From an uncultured bacterium (GTDB taxonomy: Bacteria > Bacillota > Clostridia > Lachnospirales > Lachnospiraceae), in contig CAMWUN010000020.1 of the NCBI GenBank assembly GCA_947177425.1, forward strand, positions 1 through 57,867: 57,867 nucleotides of DNA. The letters run 5' to 3'. The notes under the pieces are model-generated. The model searched no databases. It had not been told where the DNA came from and saw only the letters and a program-made list of their open reading frames with translations. The position numbers were made by a program, and so were the translations under genes. Below, in pieces: positions 1-8,600 of the stretch. Each line of letters starts with the position of its first letter. Within the stretch, counting starts at the first letter, position 1.

Positions 1-37
1 CACTTTCTTACGACCAGCGCAGTAAATGCGCAGGTCT

Positions 38-52
38 GTGTGAACAGTAACA
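38..52. repeat. Family B repeat, half copy
   Basis: The stretch contains GTGAACAGTAAC, which is one arm of the family B hairpin seen complete near 26335 and 57815. The other arm is not present. It lies just upstream of a strong terminator. It could be a decayed copy or chance; the match is only 12 bases. Confidence 0.35.
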
Positions 53-66
53 ACAAGACGTTTCCT

Positions 67-105
67 AATGTGAAGATATAGGCTCTATATCTTCACATTT
101 TTTTT
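67..105 (+). terminator. Intrinsic terminator of an off-window gene
   Basis: A perfect 15-bp stem (67-81 with 85-99) closes a 3-base loop and runs into an eight-T tract (98-105). This is a textbook rho-independent terminator, probably ending a plus-strand gene to the left of the window. The stem ends in AATG/CATT, so the T tract is partly paired. Confidence 0.85.
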
Positions 106-190
106 AGAATTTGTTAGAATGATATTATGAGTTGGTATTTTGTATTTAATATGAGTTTGCGGCTGGTCATCCGGTAAAAAGGGGTGGCGC

Positions 191-227
191 AGGAGAAGGA
201 CAGACGAAAATTTCGTCTGCAGAAATG
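191..227 (+). promoter_or_regulatory. Ribosome site separated from start by a 19-base palindrome
   Basis: AGGAGAAGG (191-199) is a good Shine-Dalgarno sequence but lies 25 bases before the ATG at 225. The palindrome CAGACGAAAATTTCGTCTG (201-219) fills the gap. If it folds, the effective spacing falls to about six bases, a normal distance. Alternatively translation starts at 237, using GGGG at 227-230. That the hairpin bridges the spacing is inference from geometry. Confidence 0.4.
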
Positions 228-1985
228 GGGTATGATATGACACATCGGGAGAAAGCGGAGCAGCTTCTGCATCAGCAGTATCACTGCTCACAGGCACTAT
301 TTGGAGCGTTTGCAGAGGATTTTGGGTTAGACTTGAAAAACGCATTTAAAATCAGTACATGCTTTGGCGGAGGGATGCGCCAGGGCGGGGTCTGCGGCTG
401 CATTACGGCATCTTTGATGGTGCTGGGCATGGCAATGGGATTTTACGATTCCCAGGATAAGGAACTCGAAATATATGGCAATAGGAAGACAACAGAATTT
501 ATAAAACGTTTTACAGAAAAAATGGATGGTGCCATTAATTGCAGGGATATTCTGGGAAAAGACATTTCAAAGCCGGATGAGGTGGCGGATATCCGCAGGG
601 AAGGTCTTATTTTGAAAAAATGTCCCCACGCAATCAGCGTCAGCATTGAGATTCTGGAGGATATGCTGGCAGGATACCTTAAGGACATGACGGAAAGCAG
701 CATCAATATTGAAGACATTCCCCATGATGACGAGATGATGCTTATGCTGAAAAATATGGGAAGATTACGCCGTTTCAGAAGGAATGTCAATAACCTTTTA
801 TTTTCCGCCCGGCATAATATAGGAATCATTCAGTTTGATATCCGTAAGTTTAAAATTGTCAACGACCTGTATGGCGAAAAGTTTGGGGACGAGGTTTTAT
901 ATTTTATCCGGAAAAAGCTTAAGGAAATCTGTCATGAGGAGCAGTATTTTATCAATGTCCGCAGTGATGTGTTCATGGTGGTGATGGAATATGAAAAGGA
1001 AGAAGAGCTGGTGGACTTCATCCAGCGTCTGGATGTCCAAATAAGCAGTTTTAAAAATGTAAAGCTTCAACTGTCTTACGGCGTATATGCTGTGGAGGAC
1101 AGGGGAATGGAACTGCGCCAGATGGAAGACCGCGCCTCCATGGCAAGGCGGGCGGCCAAAGACAGTATTTTGACGAATATTTTATTTTATAAAGAACAGT
1201 TCAAGGAACTTTTGTATAACAGAAAGTTTATTGAAGAAAATATGCAGGCGGCTATCAATGAAAGACAGTTCATGATGTATCTGCAGCCTAAATACAGCAT
1301 CATGAAAAATGAGATTATAGGAGCGGAAGCCCTGGTAAGATGGAAACACCCGGAACGGGGAATGATTTATCCGAACCAGTTTATCCCGGTCATTGAAGAA
1401 AACGGTTTTGTGAAAAAGGTTGACTATTATATATGGGCGGAAGCCTGCCGTTTTATCCAGAAATGTGAGTCTTTCGGGGTTATCCCCTGTCCTGTTTCAG
1501 TTAATGTATCAAGGATTCACTTAAAGGATAACGAATGTATAGAAGTGCTTTCCAATATGATAGAAAACGGCGGAATTTCCAAGAACCTGCTGGAACTGGA
1601 GATAACAGAGACAGCGGACGATTTGCAAATCAGCAGGAAGGCATTACAGCTAAAAGAAGAAGGCTTTACACTTTTGATGGACGATTTTGGAAGCGGATAC
1701 TCTTCCTTGAACGTGCTTCTGGAAACGCCTTTTGACGTAATAAAGCTGGATAGGAAATTTATGGAAAATATGATGGTTTCCAATAAAGGAAGACTGATAT
1801 TGGAGCAGGTAGTCCTGATGGCCAATAAACTGGAACTGGGGATTCTGGCGGAAGGTGTGGAGACAAAGGAACAGGTGGAACTTCTGCAGAGCATCGGCTG
1901 TGACCAGGTGCAGGGTTTTTATTATGCAAAACCCATGCCGGAAGAGGAATTTTTTGAACTTTTGAAAAAACAGCAGTTGGGATAG
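225..1985 (+). CDS. C_GCAxxG_C_C redox domain fused to GGDEF-EAL
   Basis: Residues 1-150 match the C_GCAxxG_C_C putative redox-active family, with cysteines at 21, 46, 57, 59, 106 and 133 and the GGGM-x4-VCG core. A degenerate GGDEF domain follows at about 195-325; the catalytic signature is replaced by RSDVF (246-250), so cyclase activity is unlikely. The EAL domain (about 335-580) keeps E368-A-L, N427, E459, the DD pair 486-487, K507 and E543, so it should hydrolyse cyclic di-GMP. There is no membrane segment or signal peptide; the protein should be cytoplasmic. Inference: the cysteine-rich domain senses redox state or a metal cofactor and controls the phosphodiesterase. The start could be 237 rather than 225. 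It stands alone between a terminator and an unrelated gene. Domain calls are firm; the coupling is a guess. Confidence 0.88.
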   Translation: MGYDMTHREKAEQLLHQQYHCSQALFGAFAEDFGLDLKNAFKISTCFGGGMRQGGVCGCITASLMVLGMAMGFYDSQDKELEIYGNRKTTEFIKRFTEKMDGAINCRDILGKDISKPDEVADIRREGLILKKCPHAISVSIEILEDMLAGYLKDMTESSINIEDIPHDDEMMLMLKNMGRLRRFRRNVNNLLFSARHNIGIIQFDIRKFKIVNDLYGEKFGDEVLYFIRKKLKEICHEEQYFINVRSDVFMVVMEYEKEEELVDFIQRLDVQISSFKNVKLQLSYGVYAVEDRGMELRQMEDRASMARRAAKDSILTNILFYKEQFKELLYNRKFIEENMQAAINERQFMMYLQPKYSIMKNEIIGAEALVRWKHPERGMIYPNQFIPVIEENGFVKKVDYYIWAEACRFIQKCESFGVIPCPVSVNVSRIHLKDNECIEVLSNMIENGGISKNLLELEITETADDLQISRKALQLKEEGFTLLMDDFGSGYSSLNVLLETPFDVIKLDRKFMENMMVSNKGRLILEQVVLMANKLELGILAEGVETKEQVELLQSIGCDQVQGFYYAKPMPEEEFFELLKKQQLG

Positions 1986-2072
1986 ATAATAGTCATGATG
2001 CAGAATATGAAATGAAGGAGGACGGTGCAGTGGGGTGCTGCATCGAACGAAAATAAAAAAGGGAGAAAAGGT

Positions 2073-3764
2073 ATGGGCAGGATTATCGGTATAGGGCATG
2101 AAGATTTTTCCACCATTATAGAGTCTCATAATTTTTATATAGATAAAACACATTTTATTAAGGACTGGTGGGAGACAAATGATAAGGTAACTTTGATTAC
2201 CCGTCCAAGAAGATTTGGGAAAACTCTGAATATGAGTATGCTTGAGACCTTTTTTTCCGTTAATTATGCAAATAGAAAAGATTTATTTGAGGGGATGGAA
2301 ATTTGGAAGGATGAGAAATACAGGGCGTTTCAGGGGACTTATCCGGTACTTTTTTTGAGTTTTGCTGGAATTAAGGAGAATTCTTTTGCGGAGGCGAGGT
2401 GTGGCATATGCCGGACGATAGAAGAGCAGTATAATAAGTATGATTATCTGCTGGAAGGAAATTTTCTTAATGAAAAGGAAAAGGCATTTTATCAGGAAGT
2501 TTCCAGAAATATGTCAGACAGTACAGCGGCGGCATCACTGAGATCTTTGTCAGATTTTCTTGGCCGGTATTACGAAAAAAAAGTGATTATTCTTTTGGAT
2601 GAATACGATACCCCCATGCAGGAAGCTTATGTGAATGGATATTGGGAAGAACTGGCGGCCTTCACCAGAGGAGTGTTTAATTCATCGTTTAAGACAAATC
2701 CCTATCTGGAACGTGCCATTATGACAGGAATAACGAGAGTCAGTAAAGAGTCTGTATTTTCAGATTTAAATAATCTGGAGGTGATAACAACCACATCTGA
2801 CAAGTATGCGGAATATTTCGGATTTACAGAAAAGGAAGTCTTTACAGCACTGGATGAATTCGGTTTGTCTGACCAGAAGCAGCAGGTAAAAAAATGGTAT
2901 GATGGATTTACTTTTGGAAAAAGTAGAGATATCTATAATCCATGGTCAATCATTAATTTCCTTGACAAGAAGAAAGTGGGGGCATACTGGGCGAATACCA
3001 GTTCCAACAGCCTGGTAAACAAACTGGTGCGTGAAGGAAACAGGAATATCAAGGAAGCCTTTGAAAGTCTGTTGCGCGGAGAATCTGTACGGACGGAAAT
3101 AGATGAGCAGATTGTATACAATATGCTGGATAGTGATGAACGGGCTGTTTTTAGTCTTCTGCTGGCAGGCGGTTATCTGAGGGTAGAAAAATTTGAAACA
3201 TATGCCGCCAAATCCGGTGAGTGGAAGCAGGAATATGAACTGGAACTGACGAATTATGAAGTAAAAGGTATGTTTTATAGCATGATACGCGGCTGGTTCG
3301 GAAGAGTTTATTCTGACTACAACGATTTTATCAAAGCATTATTGCGGGATGATATTAAGGCAATGAACGCTTATATGAACAGAGTTTCGCTTGAAATATT
3401 TAGCTTTTTTGATACGGGAAAGAGCCCGTCAGGGGCAGAGCCGGAGCGTTTTTACCATGGATTTGTGCTGGGACTTATGGTAGATTTAGCTGACAGATAT
3501 GTAATTAATTCTAACAGGGAAAGCGGATATGGAAGATATGACGTGATGCTTGAGCCGAGAAAGAAGCAGGACGATGCTGTGATTATGGAATTCAAGGTGC
3601 AGGAGGCAGAAGAAAGAGAAATGTCCGATACAGTGCAGGAAGCATTGCGGCAGATAGACAGCCAAAAATATGAGGCTTCCCTTGTGGCAAAGGGAATTCC
3701 CAAAGAACATATCCGTAAATACGGGTTTGCTTTCTGCGGAAAAAAAGTGCTTATTGGAAAATAA
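2073..3764 (+). CDS. AAA-ATPase-like / PD-(D/E)XK nuclease-fold protein
   Basis: This is a member of the large family of AAA-ATPase-like plus PDDEXK_9 (DUF1703) proteins, common in multiple copies in gut anaerobes and of unknown role. The N-terminus has the family's phenylalanine-rich lead-in and the P-loop RRFGKTLNMS (about 44-55); a Walker B-like run ILLDEYD follows near 175. The C-terminal nuclease-fold core shows D490 and E506-F-K508. I start at ATG 2073 because GGAG (2062-2065) is 7 bases upstream and the family normally begins right before IGHEDF. A GTG at 2025 with AGGAGG is in frame and would add 16 residues. The length of 563 aa is typical. Nuclease activity has not been shown for the family as far as I know. 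Confidence 0.8.
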   Translation: MGRIIGIGHEDFSTIIESHNFYIDKTHFIKDWWETNDKVTLITRPRRFGKTLNMSMLETFFSVNYANRKDLFEGMEIWKDEKYRAFQGTYPVLFLSFAGIKENSFAEARCGICRTIEEQYNKYDYLLEGNFLNEKEKAFYQEVSRNMSDSTAAASLRSLSDFLGRYYEKKVIILLDEYDTPMQEAYVNGYWEELAAFTRGVFNSSFKTNPYLERAIMTGITRVSKESVFSDLNNLEVITTTSDKYAEYFGFTEKEVFTALDEFGLSDQKQQVKKWYDGFTFGKSRDIYNPWSIINFLDKKKVGAYWANTSSNSLVNKLVREGNRNIKEAFESLLRGESVRTEIDEQIVYNMLDSDERAVFSLLLAGGYLRVEKFETYAAKSGEWKQEYELELTNYEVKGMFYSMIRGWFGRVYSDYNDFIKALLRDDIKAMNAYMNRVSLEIFSFFDTGKSPSGAEPERFYHGFVLGLMVDLADRYVINSNRESGYGRYDVMLEPRKKQDDAVIMEFKVQEAEEREMSDTVQEALRQIDSQKYEASLVAKGIPKEHIRKYGFAFCGKKVLIGK

Positions 3765-3978
3765 AATGCCAATACGCTTCGCAGAGATGGCCTGTGGGAA
3801 TGGTCTCTGATGCCTGGTTCTTGTGGCAAAATGTATTCAGAAAGTTCTTTTATGGCAGAGGGCATCTGGCCATCCTGCATAGCCTTATGGAAGACAGTTC
3901 GGTTGGCAGTCCATTTTTGTGCGTGTCAGAGCAATAGTTACCAGACAGGAAAGAATCTTTTATCTCCATGGCGGATGA
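3765..3978. other. Intergenic region, possible coding remnant
   Basis: Between two convergent genes. On the minus strand an open frame (about 3778-3910) reads AQKWTANRTVFHKAMQDG and continues about 30 residues before entering the neighbouring gene's 3' end. It has no start with a ribosome site and is preceded by TGA. It looks like protein sequence but I cannot name it. No clear terminator was found. Confidence 0.3.
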
Positions 3979-4899
3979 TTAGATATGAAAGTCTTTCCGG
4001 GGATGCTTTGTGGTCAGGATATCTTTCTGTTTTGCCATTGCCACATGGGTGTATATTTCTGTGATATTGATAGAACTGTGTCCCAGCATTTCCTGAATAT
4101 ACCGGATGTCCACATCGGCCTCCAGCAGGTAAGTGGCGAAGGAGTGGCGGAACATGTGGGGCGTGATGTGCAGGCTGATGGCGGCCTGCTTACAGTACTT
4201 ATTTATCATTTCCCGGACCGACTGTTCGGAGAGACGGTTTCCAAGCTTATTTGTGAAAAAGTATCCGCATTCCTCAATTTTATCCTGATTTTCTTTCCGA
4301 TATTCTTCCAGAGCCAGCACCACTTCATCGCTTCCAAGCTGTATTTTCCTTTCTTTTGCTCCTTTCCCGTAAATGAGAACTGTTCTTTCAGTCAAATTGA
4401 TGTCCTGGGGCTTTAAGGAGCATAATTCTGAAATCCGTATGCCTGTTGCAAAAAGAAGTTCAGCCACGGCAATATCCCTCAAAATACATTTTTTCTGATA
4501 TTTTGTGGCGGCGGTATCCTTCTGGGTATAGAGGGCGGAGAGAAAAGCCTCGATGGTTGATAATGGAATCGTCTTGGGCAGGATGATTGGTTCCCGGAAT
4601 TTTATCTGTAGTTTGTTAAAAGGATTTTTTTCTATCAAATCTTTATACTCCAGATAGTGGAAAAAGGCTTTCAATGTGGCAATTTTCCTTTTTACTGTTT
4701 TGGGCTTGTAGGATTTATGCAGGAATGTAATATAATTTTCAAGAACTTCCGGTGTGATAAGGGAAAGCTGGCTTACCGGAAGATTGTCAGTAAACTGTTT
4801 TAAGTCAATGCGGTAGGCTTTTAAGGTTTTTGCATCCAGCCGTTTCTGATATTCACAAAATTCCAGGTAATTGCTGATGATGGTTTCCATTGTATTCAT
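3979..4899 (-). CDS. Orphan tyrosine recombinase (XerC/D-like)
   Basis: A 306-residue site-specific recombinase with the SAM-like N-terminal core-binding domain (about 1-90) and a complete catalytic domain: R155, K179, H248-x2-R251, H274 and nucleophile Y283. It cuts and rejoins DNA by a 3'-phosphotyrosine intermediate. The ATG at 4899 has AAGGAG eight bases upstream. No recombination genes, phage genes or direct-repeat attachment sites flank it. It lies divergent from the GH3 gene across an AT-rich 376-bp gap, which fits either a housekeeping XerC-like enzyme or a promoter invertase. I did not find convincing inverted repeats around the gap, so the second option is only a possibility. Confidence 0.88.
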   Translation of the reverse strand: MNTMETIISNYLEFCEYQKRLDAKTLKAYRIDLKQFTDNLPVSQLSLITPEVLENYITFLHKSYKPKTVKRKIATLKAFFHYLEYKDLIEKNPFNKLQIKFREPIILPKTIPLSTIEAFLSALYTQKDTAATKYQKKCILRDIAVAELLFATGIRISELCSLKPQDINLTERTVLIYGKGAKERKIQLGSDEVVLALEEYRKENQDKIEECGYFFTNKLGNRLSEQSVREMINKYCKQAAISLHITPHMFRHSFATYLLEADVDIRYIQEMLGHSSINITEIYTHVAMAKQKDILTTKHPRKDFHI

Positions 4900-5275
4900 G
4901 TCAGGCGCTCCTTTGCACTTTTATGTAGATTGTATATGGGAAACTATAACCATATTTTATCATATTAGATGTAATTTTTGGATATAATATACGACATTTT
5001 TAGGAATAAATTATCAGACCGGATATTCGGTATAGGGCTTTTTGGAGAAACGCCGCTGGAAAAGCTGTGAAAAGATATCGGGAAATCAAAGCTGTCCTTT
5101 TGGCAGGGCAGGATTCATGGTATGCTTTGAAAAACCTATAGACAGGTCCAGCCGGAGAAATTACAGCAACAGGTCAAAATCGACCGATAAGCCTGTCAAA
5201 AAACAGGATTGTTCTTCCAGGCGGAAAAAGGGTAAAATAAGGCAAATATTAAAATTGCAGGAGGGCTTCTTACCT
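4900..5275. other. 376-bp gap with AT-rich promoter zone and folded leader
   Basis: The left half (4900-5030) is AT-rich and holds TATAAT at 4983-4988 facing the GH3 gene, but no good -35 box. The right half (5040-5275) is open in the GH3 frame but lacks a ribosome site and looks non-coding. It contains nested inverted repeats: GACAGG near 5141 can pair with CCTGTC near 5193; GGTC/GACC form a hairpin near 5175; and CCTGT/ACAGG form a short hairpin followed by ATTGTTCTT near 5193-5215. This could be an alternative-fold leader for the sugar gene. No known riboswitch was recognised. Confidence 0.4.
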
Positions 5276-7696
5276 ATGGAAAAATGGACGCGTATCATGT
5301 ATCAGCCTAATCTTCCCCTTGGGGAAAACGGGCAAAGACTTACCGGTTCTGCGGGGCATATTGCATTGTCAAAGGAAGCGGCAAAAGAAGGCATGGTTTT
5401 GTTAAAAAATGACGGAAACATACTGCCTTTTGGGAAAGGGACGAAAGCGGCGCTGTTTGGCAAGGCAGCTTTTGATTATGTCAAAGGCGGCGGTGGGAGC
5501 GGGGATGTAACAACCGCTTATATCCGCAGTCTGTATGAGGGATTAAAACTCACAGGAGGTATCAGTGTTTTTGAACCTCTGTGTGATTATTACCGGAAGG
5601 ATGTGGAGAAGCAGTACGGGGAAGGATGTGCTCCCGGAATGACTGTTGAACCGGAAGTGCCGGAGGATTTGCTGGCCCAGGCAAAAGCCTACACAGACAC
5701 GGCAATTATCACAATCTGCCGTTTCTCCGGGGAAGGATGGGACAGGAAAAGCATTGTGGATGATGGAAATGAGAACCTCTGGGAAGGTGAACGGGCAATG
5801 GCGGAGCGTTCTGCGGAGATTTTTGCGGACGGTGATTTCTGTCTGTCCAAAGCGGAAACCGCCATGGTGGAGGCTGTAAAGGAAAATTTCCCTAAGGTGG
5901 CAGTAGTCATGAACGTAGGCGGTATGGTGGACACATCCTGGTTTGTAGGGGAGGATAAGATAGGCGCAGTGCTGATGGCATGGCAGGGCGGCATGGAAGG
6001 CGGACTGGCTGCGGCGGAACTGCTTATGGGAAAAGGAAATCCTTCCGGCAAGCTTTCAGATACTTTTGCAAAGACTCTGGAGGATTATCCTTCCACATAC
6101 AATTTCCATGAGTCCAGAGATTATGTGGATTACACTGATGATATTTATGTGGGGTACCGTTATTTTGAAACCATACCAGGGGCAGCGGACAAGGTGAACT
6201 ATCCTTTCGGCTATGGGCTGTCCTATACGACTTTTGAGGTAAACACGCTGTCCGCAGGGGAAAACAATGGAAAAATTACCATTCAGGTTCAGGTGACGAA
6301 TACAGGCAGCGCTGCAGGGAAAGAAGTGGTACAGGTATACTTTGGCGCGCCCCAGGGAAAACTCGGGAAGCCTGCAAGAGCGCTGATTGCCTTCAAAAAA
6401 ACAAGAGAATTGAAGGCAGGAGAAAGCCAGATGATTACTCTGTGTTTCCATGTAAATGATATGGCTTCCTATGACGATTTGGGTAAGGTGCAGAAGTCTG
6501 CGTATGTACTGGAAAAGGGAACCTATTTATTTTATGTGGGAACTTCTGTGCGGGATGCCGGACAGCTTACATTTGTATATACCCTTGAGGAAGACAGGAT
6601 TGTAAAACAGCTTGAAAGCAGGCTGGCTCCTTCATCTCTGGCAAAAAGGATGCTGGCAGACGGAAGCTATGAGGAACTTCCCCAGACAGCGCCCAATGAC
6701 CCGGATGCCTGTGCGCTGGAGAAAATGCCGGCAGAACTGCTGGAGGGATATGCGCCTGCAAACAGGGCAAGAGACCGTTTCCATCTCTGGAAAGAGCCTT
6801 ACAAAAAGGATGCACACATTTTAATGGAAGTGGCGGAAGGAAAGATTACCATGGATGAATTTCTGGCACAGTTGTCAGATGAAGAAGTGGCTCATATCCT
6901 TGGAGGACAGCCCAATACAGGGGTTGCCAATACCTTTGGTTATGGGAATCTGCCAGAATACGGCGTACCTTCCATTATGACGGCGGACGGCCCGGCAGGA
7001 CTTCGCATTGCGCCCCAGTGCGGCGTCAACACCACATGCTGGCCCTGCTCCACATTACTTGCATGCAGCTTTAATGAAGAACTGGTGGAAGCAGTAGGGG
7101 CAGCCGGAGGGGCTGAGGTGAAAGAAAACAATATTGCCATGTGGCTGACCCCGGCAGTTAATATCCACAGAAGCCCTCTGTGCGGCAGGAATTTTGAATA
7201 CTATTCGGAGGACCCTTTCCTTACCGGAAAGCTGGCGGCTGCCATGGTAAGGGGCATCCAGTCCAACCGTGTGGGAGCAACTGTGAAGCATTTTGCCCTG
7301 AATAATAAAGAAACCAACCGCAAGAACAGCGATTCCAGAGTATCGGAGCGTGCCGCAAGGGAAATATATTTAAAAGCATTTGAAATAATTGTGCGGGAAG
7401 CACAGCCCTGGTCTGTGATGACATCATACAACATCATCAATGGACACCGCGCTTCAGAAAATATACAGCTTTTGGAAGGAATTCTCCGCAAGGAATGGGG
7501 ATATGAAGGCTGCGTAACCACTGACTGGTGGACCTGCGGTGAGCATTACAAAGAGACAAAGGCAGGAAACGATGTGAAGATGGGATGCGGCTACCCGGAA
7601 AGGCTGATGGAAGCCATGGAAAAGGGATGCCTTACCAGAGAAGAAATGGAGATTTGCGCAAAGCGGATTTTGGAACTGATATTGAAAATTGATTAA
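5276..7696 (+). CDS. Glycoside hydrolase family 3, reversed domain order
   Basis: A beta-glucosidase/beta-xylosidase-type enzyme that releases terminal sugars from beta-linked oligosaccharides. The usual C-terminal alpha/beta sandwich comes first (about 25-290), then a fibronectin III-like domain (about 320-430), and the TIM-barrel catalytic domain is last (about 540-806). It carries ADGPAGLR, the KHF segment with downstream SRVSERAARE, and the nucleophile D750 in VTTDW. This permuted order is known in Ruminococcus albus and Butyrivibrio beta-glucosidases. I start at ATG 5276 because AGGAGGG lies 10 bases upstream; the open frame continues to 5042 without a ribosome site. No signal peptide, so likely cytoplasmic, acting on imported oligosaccharides. 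The GPH symporter operon lies downstream and may supply substrate. Exact substrate is unknown. Confidence 0.9.
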   Translation: MEKWTRIMYQPNLPLGENGQRLTGSAGHIALSKEAAKEGMVLLKNDGNILPFGKGTKAALFGKAAFDYVKGGGGSGDVTTAYIRSLYEGLKLTGGISVFEPLCDYYRKDVEKQYGEGCAPGMTVEPEVPEDLLAQAKAYTDTAIITICRFSGEGWDRKSIVDDGNENLWEGERAMAERSAEIFADGDFCLSKAETAMVEAVKENFPKVAVVMNVGGMVDTSWFVGEDKIGAVLMAWQGGMEGGLAAAELLMGKGNPSGKLSDTFAKTLEDYPSTYNFHESRDYVDYTDDIYVGYRYFETIPGAADKVNYPFGYGLSYTTFEVNTLSAGENNGKITIQVQVTNTGSAAGKEVVQVYFGAPQGKLGKPARALIAFKKTRELKAGESQMITLCFHVNDMASYDDLGKVQKSAYVLEKGTYLFYVGTSVRDAGQLTFVYTLEEDRIVKQLESRLAPSSLAKRMLADGSYEELPQTAPNDPDACALEKMPAELLEGYAPANRARDRFHLWKEPYKKDAHILMEVAEGKITMDEFLAQLSDEEVAHILGGQPNTGVANTFGYGNLPEYGVPSIMTADGPAGLRIAPQCGVNTTCWPCSTLLACSFNEELVEAVGAAGGAEVKENNIAMWLTPAVNIHRSPLCGRNFEYYSEDPFLTGKLAAAMVRGIQSNRVGATVKHFALNNKETNRKNSDSRVSERAAREIYLKAFEIIVREAQPWSVMTSYNIINGHRASENIQLLEGILRKEWGYEGCVTTDWWTCGEHYKETKAGNDVKMGCGYPERLMEAMEKGCLTREEMEICAKRILELILKID

Positions 7697-7704
7697 AGGC
7701 CGAT

Positions 7705-7753
7705 GATGCCAGCCCCGACAGTCTTATGATAAGAAAAGGGGCTGGCGTCTTTT
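7705..7753 (+). terminator. Terminator of GH3 gene
   Basis: A 12-bp stem (7705-7716 with 7738-7749, one G-T pair) containing GCCAGCCCC/GGGGCTGGC is followed by TTTT. It starts nine bases after the GH3 stop codon. Confidence 0.8.
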
Positions 7754-7882
7754 GTGTCAAAGTTAAAGGTTTTCTTTTTATTCTGAAAGCAGAGGCGTAT
7801 TGGTATGAAATCAGACCGTCAGGCTCTTTTCTGCCAGAATTCTTGCCAGAAAAAATTTTTCGTTGATTCTTCTGGGGAAATG

Positions 7883-7899
7883 TGATAGTATTACTATCA
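7883..7899 (+). promoter_or_regulatory. 17-base palindrome, candidate TetR operator
   Basis: TGATAGTA-T-TACTATCA is a perfect palindrome 27 bases before the TetR-family start. Its size and position fit autoregulation by the TetR dimer. No good -35/-10 pair was found next to it. Confidence 0.6.
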
Positions 7900-7926
7900 T
7901 AAAAAGGGGCAAAGGGAGGAGATTTT

Positions 7927-8586
7927 TTGGGAGAAGCGGAAATCAGGAAACAGCAGATGGAGCAACGCGCGCAGCAGATTTTGTATGCGGCGCTTAAGTT
8001 GTTTTGTGAAAAGGGCATTGAGGAAACGTCAGTGGAAGAGGTTGCAAAGGCGGCGGGAGTGGGGCCGGCCACGATTTACCGATATTTCGAAACAAAAGCG
8101 GAACTTGCAATTTCGGCTGGTATTACATATTGGCAGAAGGTAGCCGGGAAATATGTTGGACTGCTGTCGGGAAAGGAATATAGGGATATGAAGGGAAGCA
8201 GCCAGATGCGCTGTATTTTTTATATTCTGGCAAAGCTTTTTGAAGAAGAGTATTTATTCTTAAAATTTCTTCAGGAATTTGATATTTTTGTCCGCAGATA
8301 CCGGATTCCAAAGGAAAGGCTGGCCGAATATGAGGAATGTATTCTGAATCTGAAGCCCTATGTAACGGATGCTCTGGATAAGGGACTTGGAGATGGAAGT
8401 CTGGATTTTCCATATATGGTCGATGAGGTATATTTTTCGGTGATGCATACGATGCTCAGTCTGATGCAGAAGCTTTCATATTCCGGCAGTATACTCTCGT
8501 CGGACGAAAGAGTCGAATTGGCGCTGCAGGTGAAAATTGCAGGAAACCTGCTTTTGAAAGGGCTTGGTGGAGAGATTTTAGAATAA
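7927..8586 (+). CDS. TetR-family transcriptional regulator
   Basis: A 219-residue one-component regulator. The N-terminal helix-turn-helix (about 20-62) has the family pattern TSVEEVAKAAGV followed by TIYRYFETKAEL; the rest is a variable helical ligand-binding domain. Translation starts at TTG 7927 with GGGAGGAG five bases upstream. It is the first gene of a three-gene operon: the sugar symporter starts 14 bases after its stop and a hydrolase follows. A perfect 17-base palindrome just upstream is a likely binding site. The probable job is to repress the operon until a transported or hydrolysed compound binds; the ligand is not known. Confidence 0.88.
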   Translation: MGEAEIRKQQMEQRAQQILYAALKLFCEKGIEETSVEEVAKAAGVGPATIYRYFETKAELAISAGITYWQKVAGKYVGLLSGKEYRDMKGSSQMRCIFYILAKLFEEEYLFLKFLQEFDIFVRRYRIPKERLAEYEECILNLKPYVTDALDKGLGDGSLDFPYMVDEVYFSVMHTMLSLMQKLSYSGSILSSDERVELALQVKIAGNLLLKGLGGEILE

Positions 8587-8600
8587 CAGGAGGAAGAAGT

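Noticed and set aside
2025-2072. GTG start for the AAA-ATPase-like protein
   Set aside because: The ribosome site is only three bases from the GTG and the extra residues are outside the family alignment; ATG 2073 fits better. Not fully excluded.
1650-2153. Open frame on the minus strand across two genes
   Set aside because: It mirrors coding sequence of the EAL and AAA-like genes, lacks a ribosome site and resembles no protein.
5042-5275. N-terminal extension of the GH3 gene by 78 codons
   Set aside because: No ribosome site, unusual basic composition, no family match; AGGAGGG before ATG 5276 gives the normal start.
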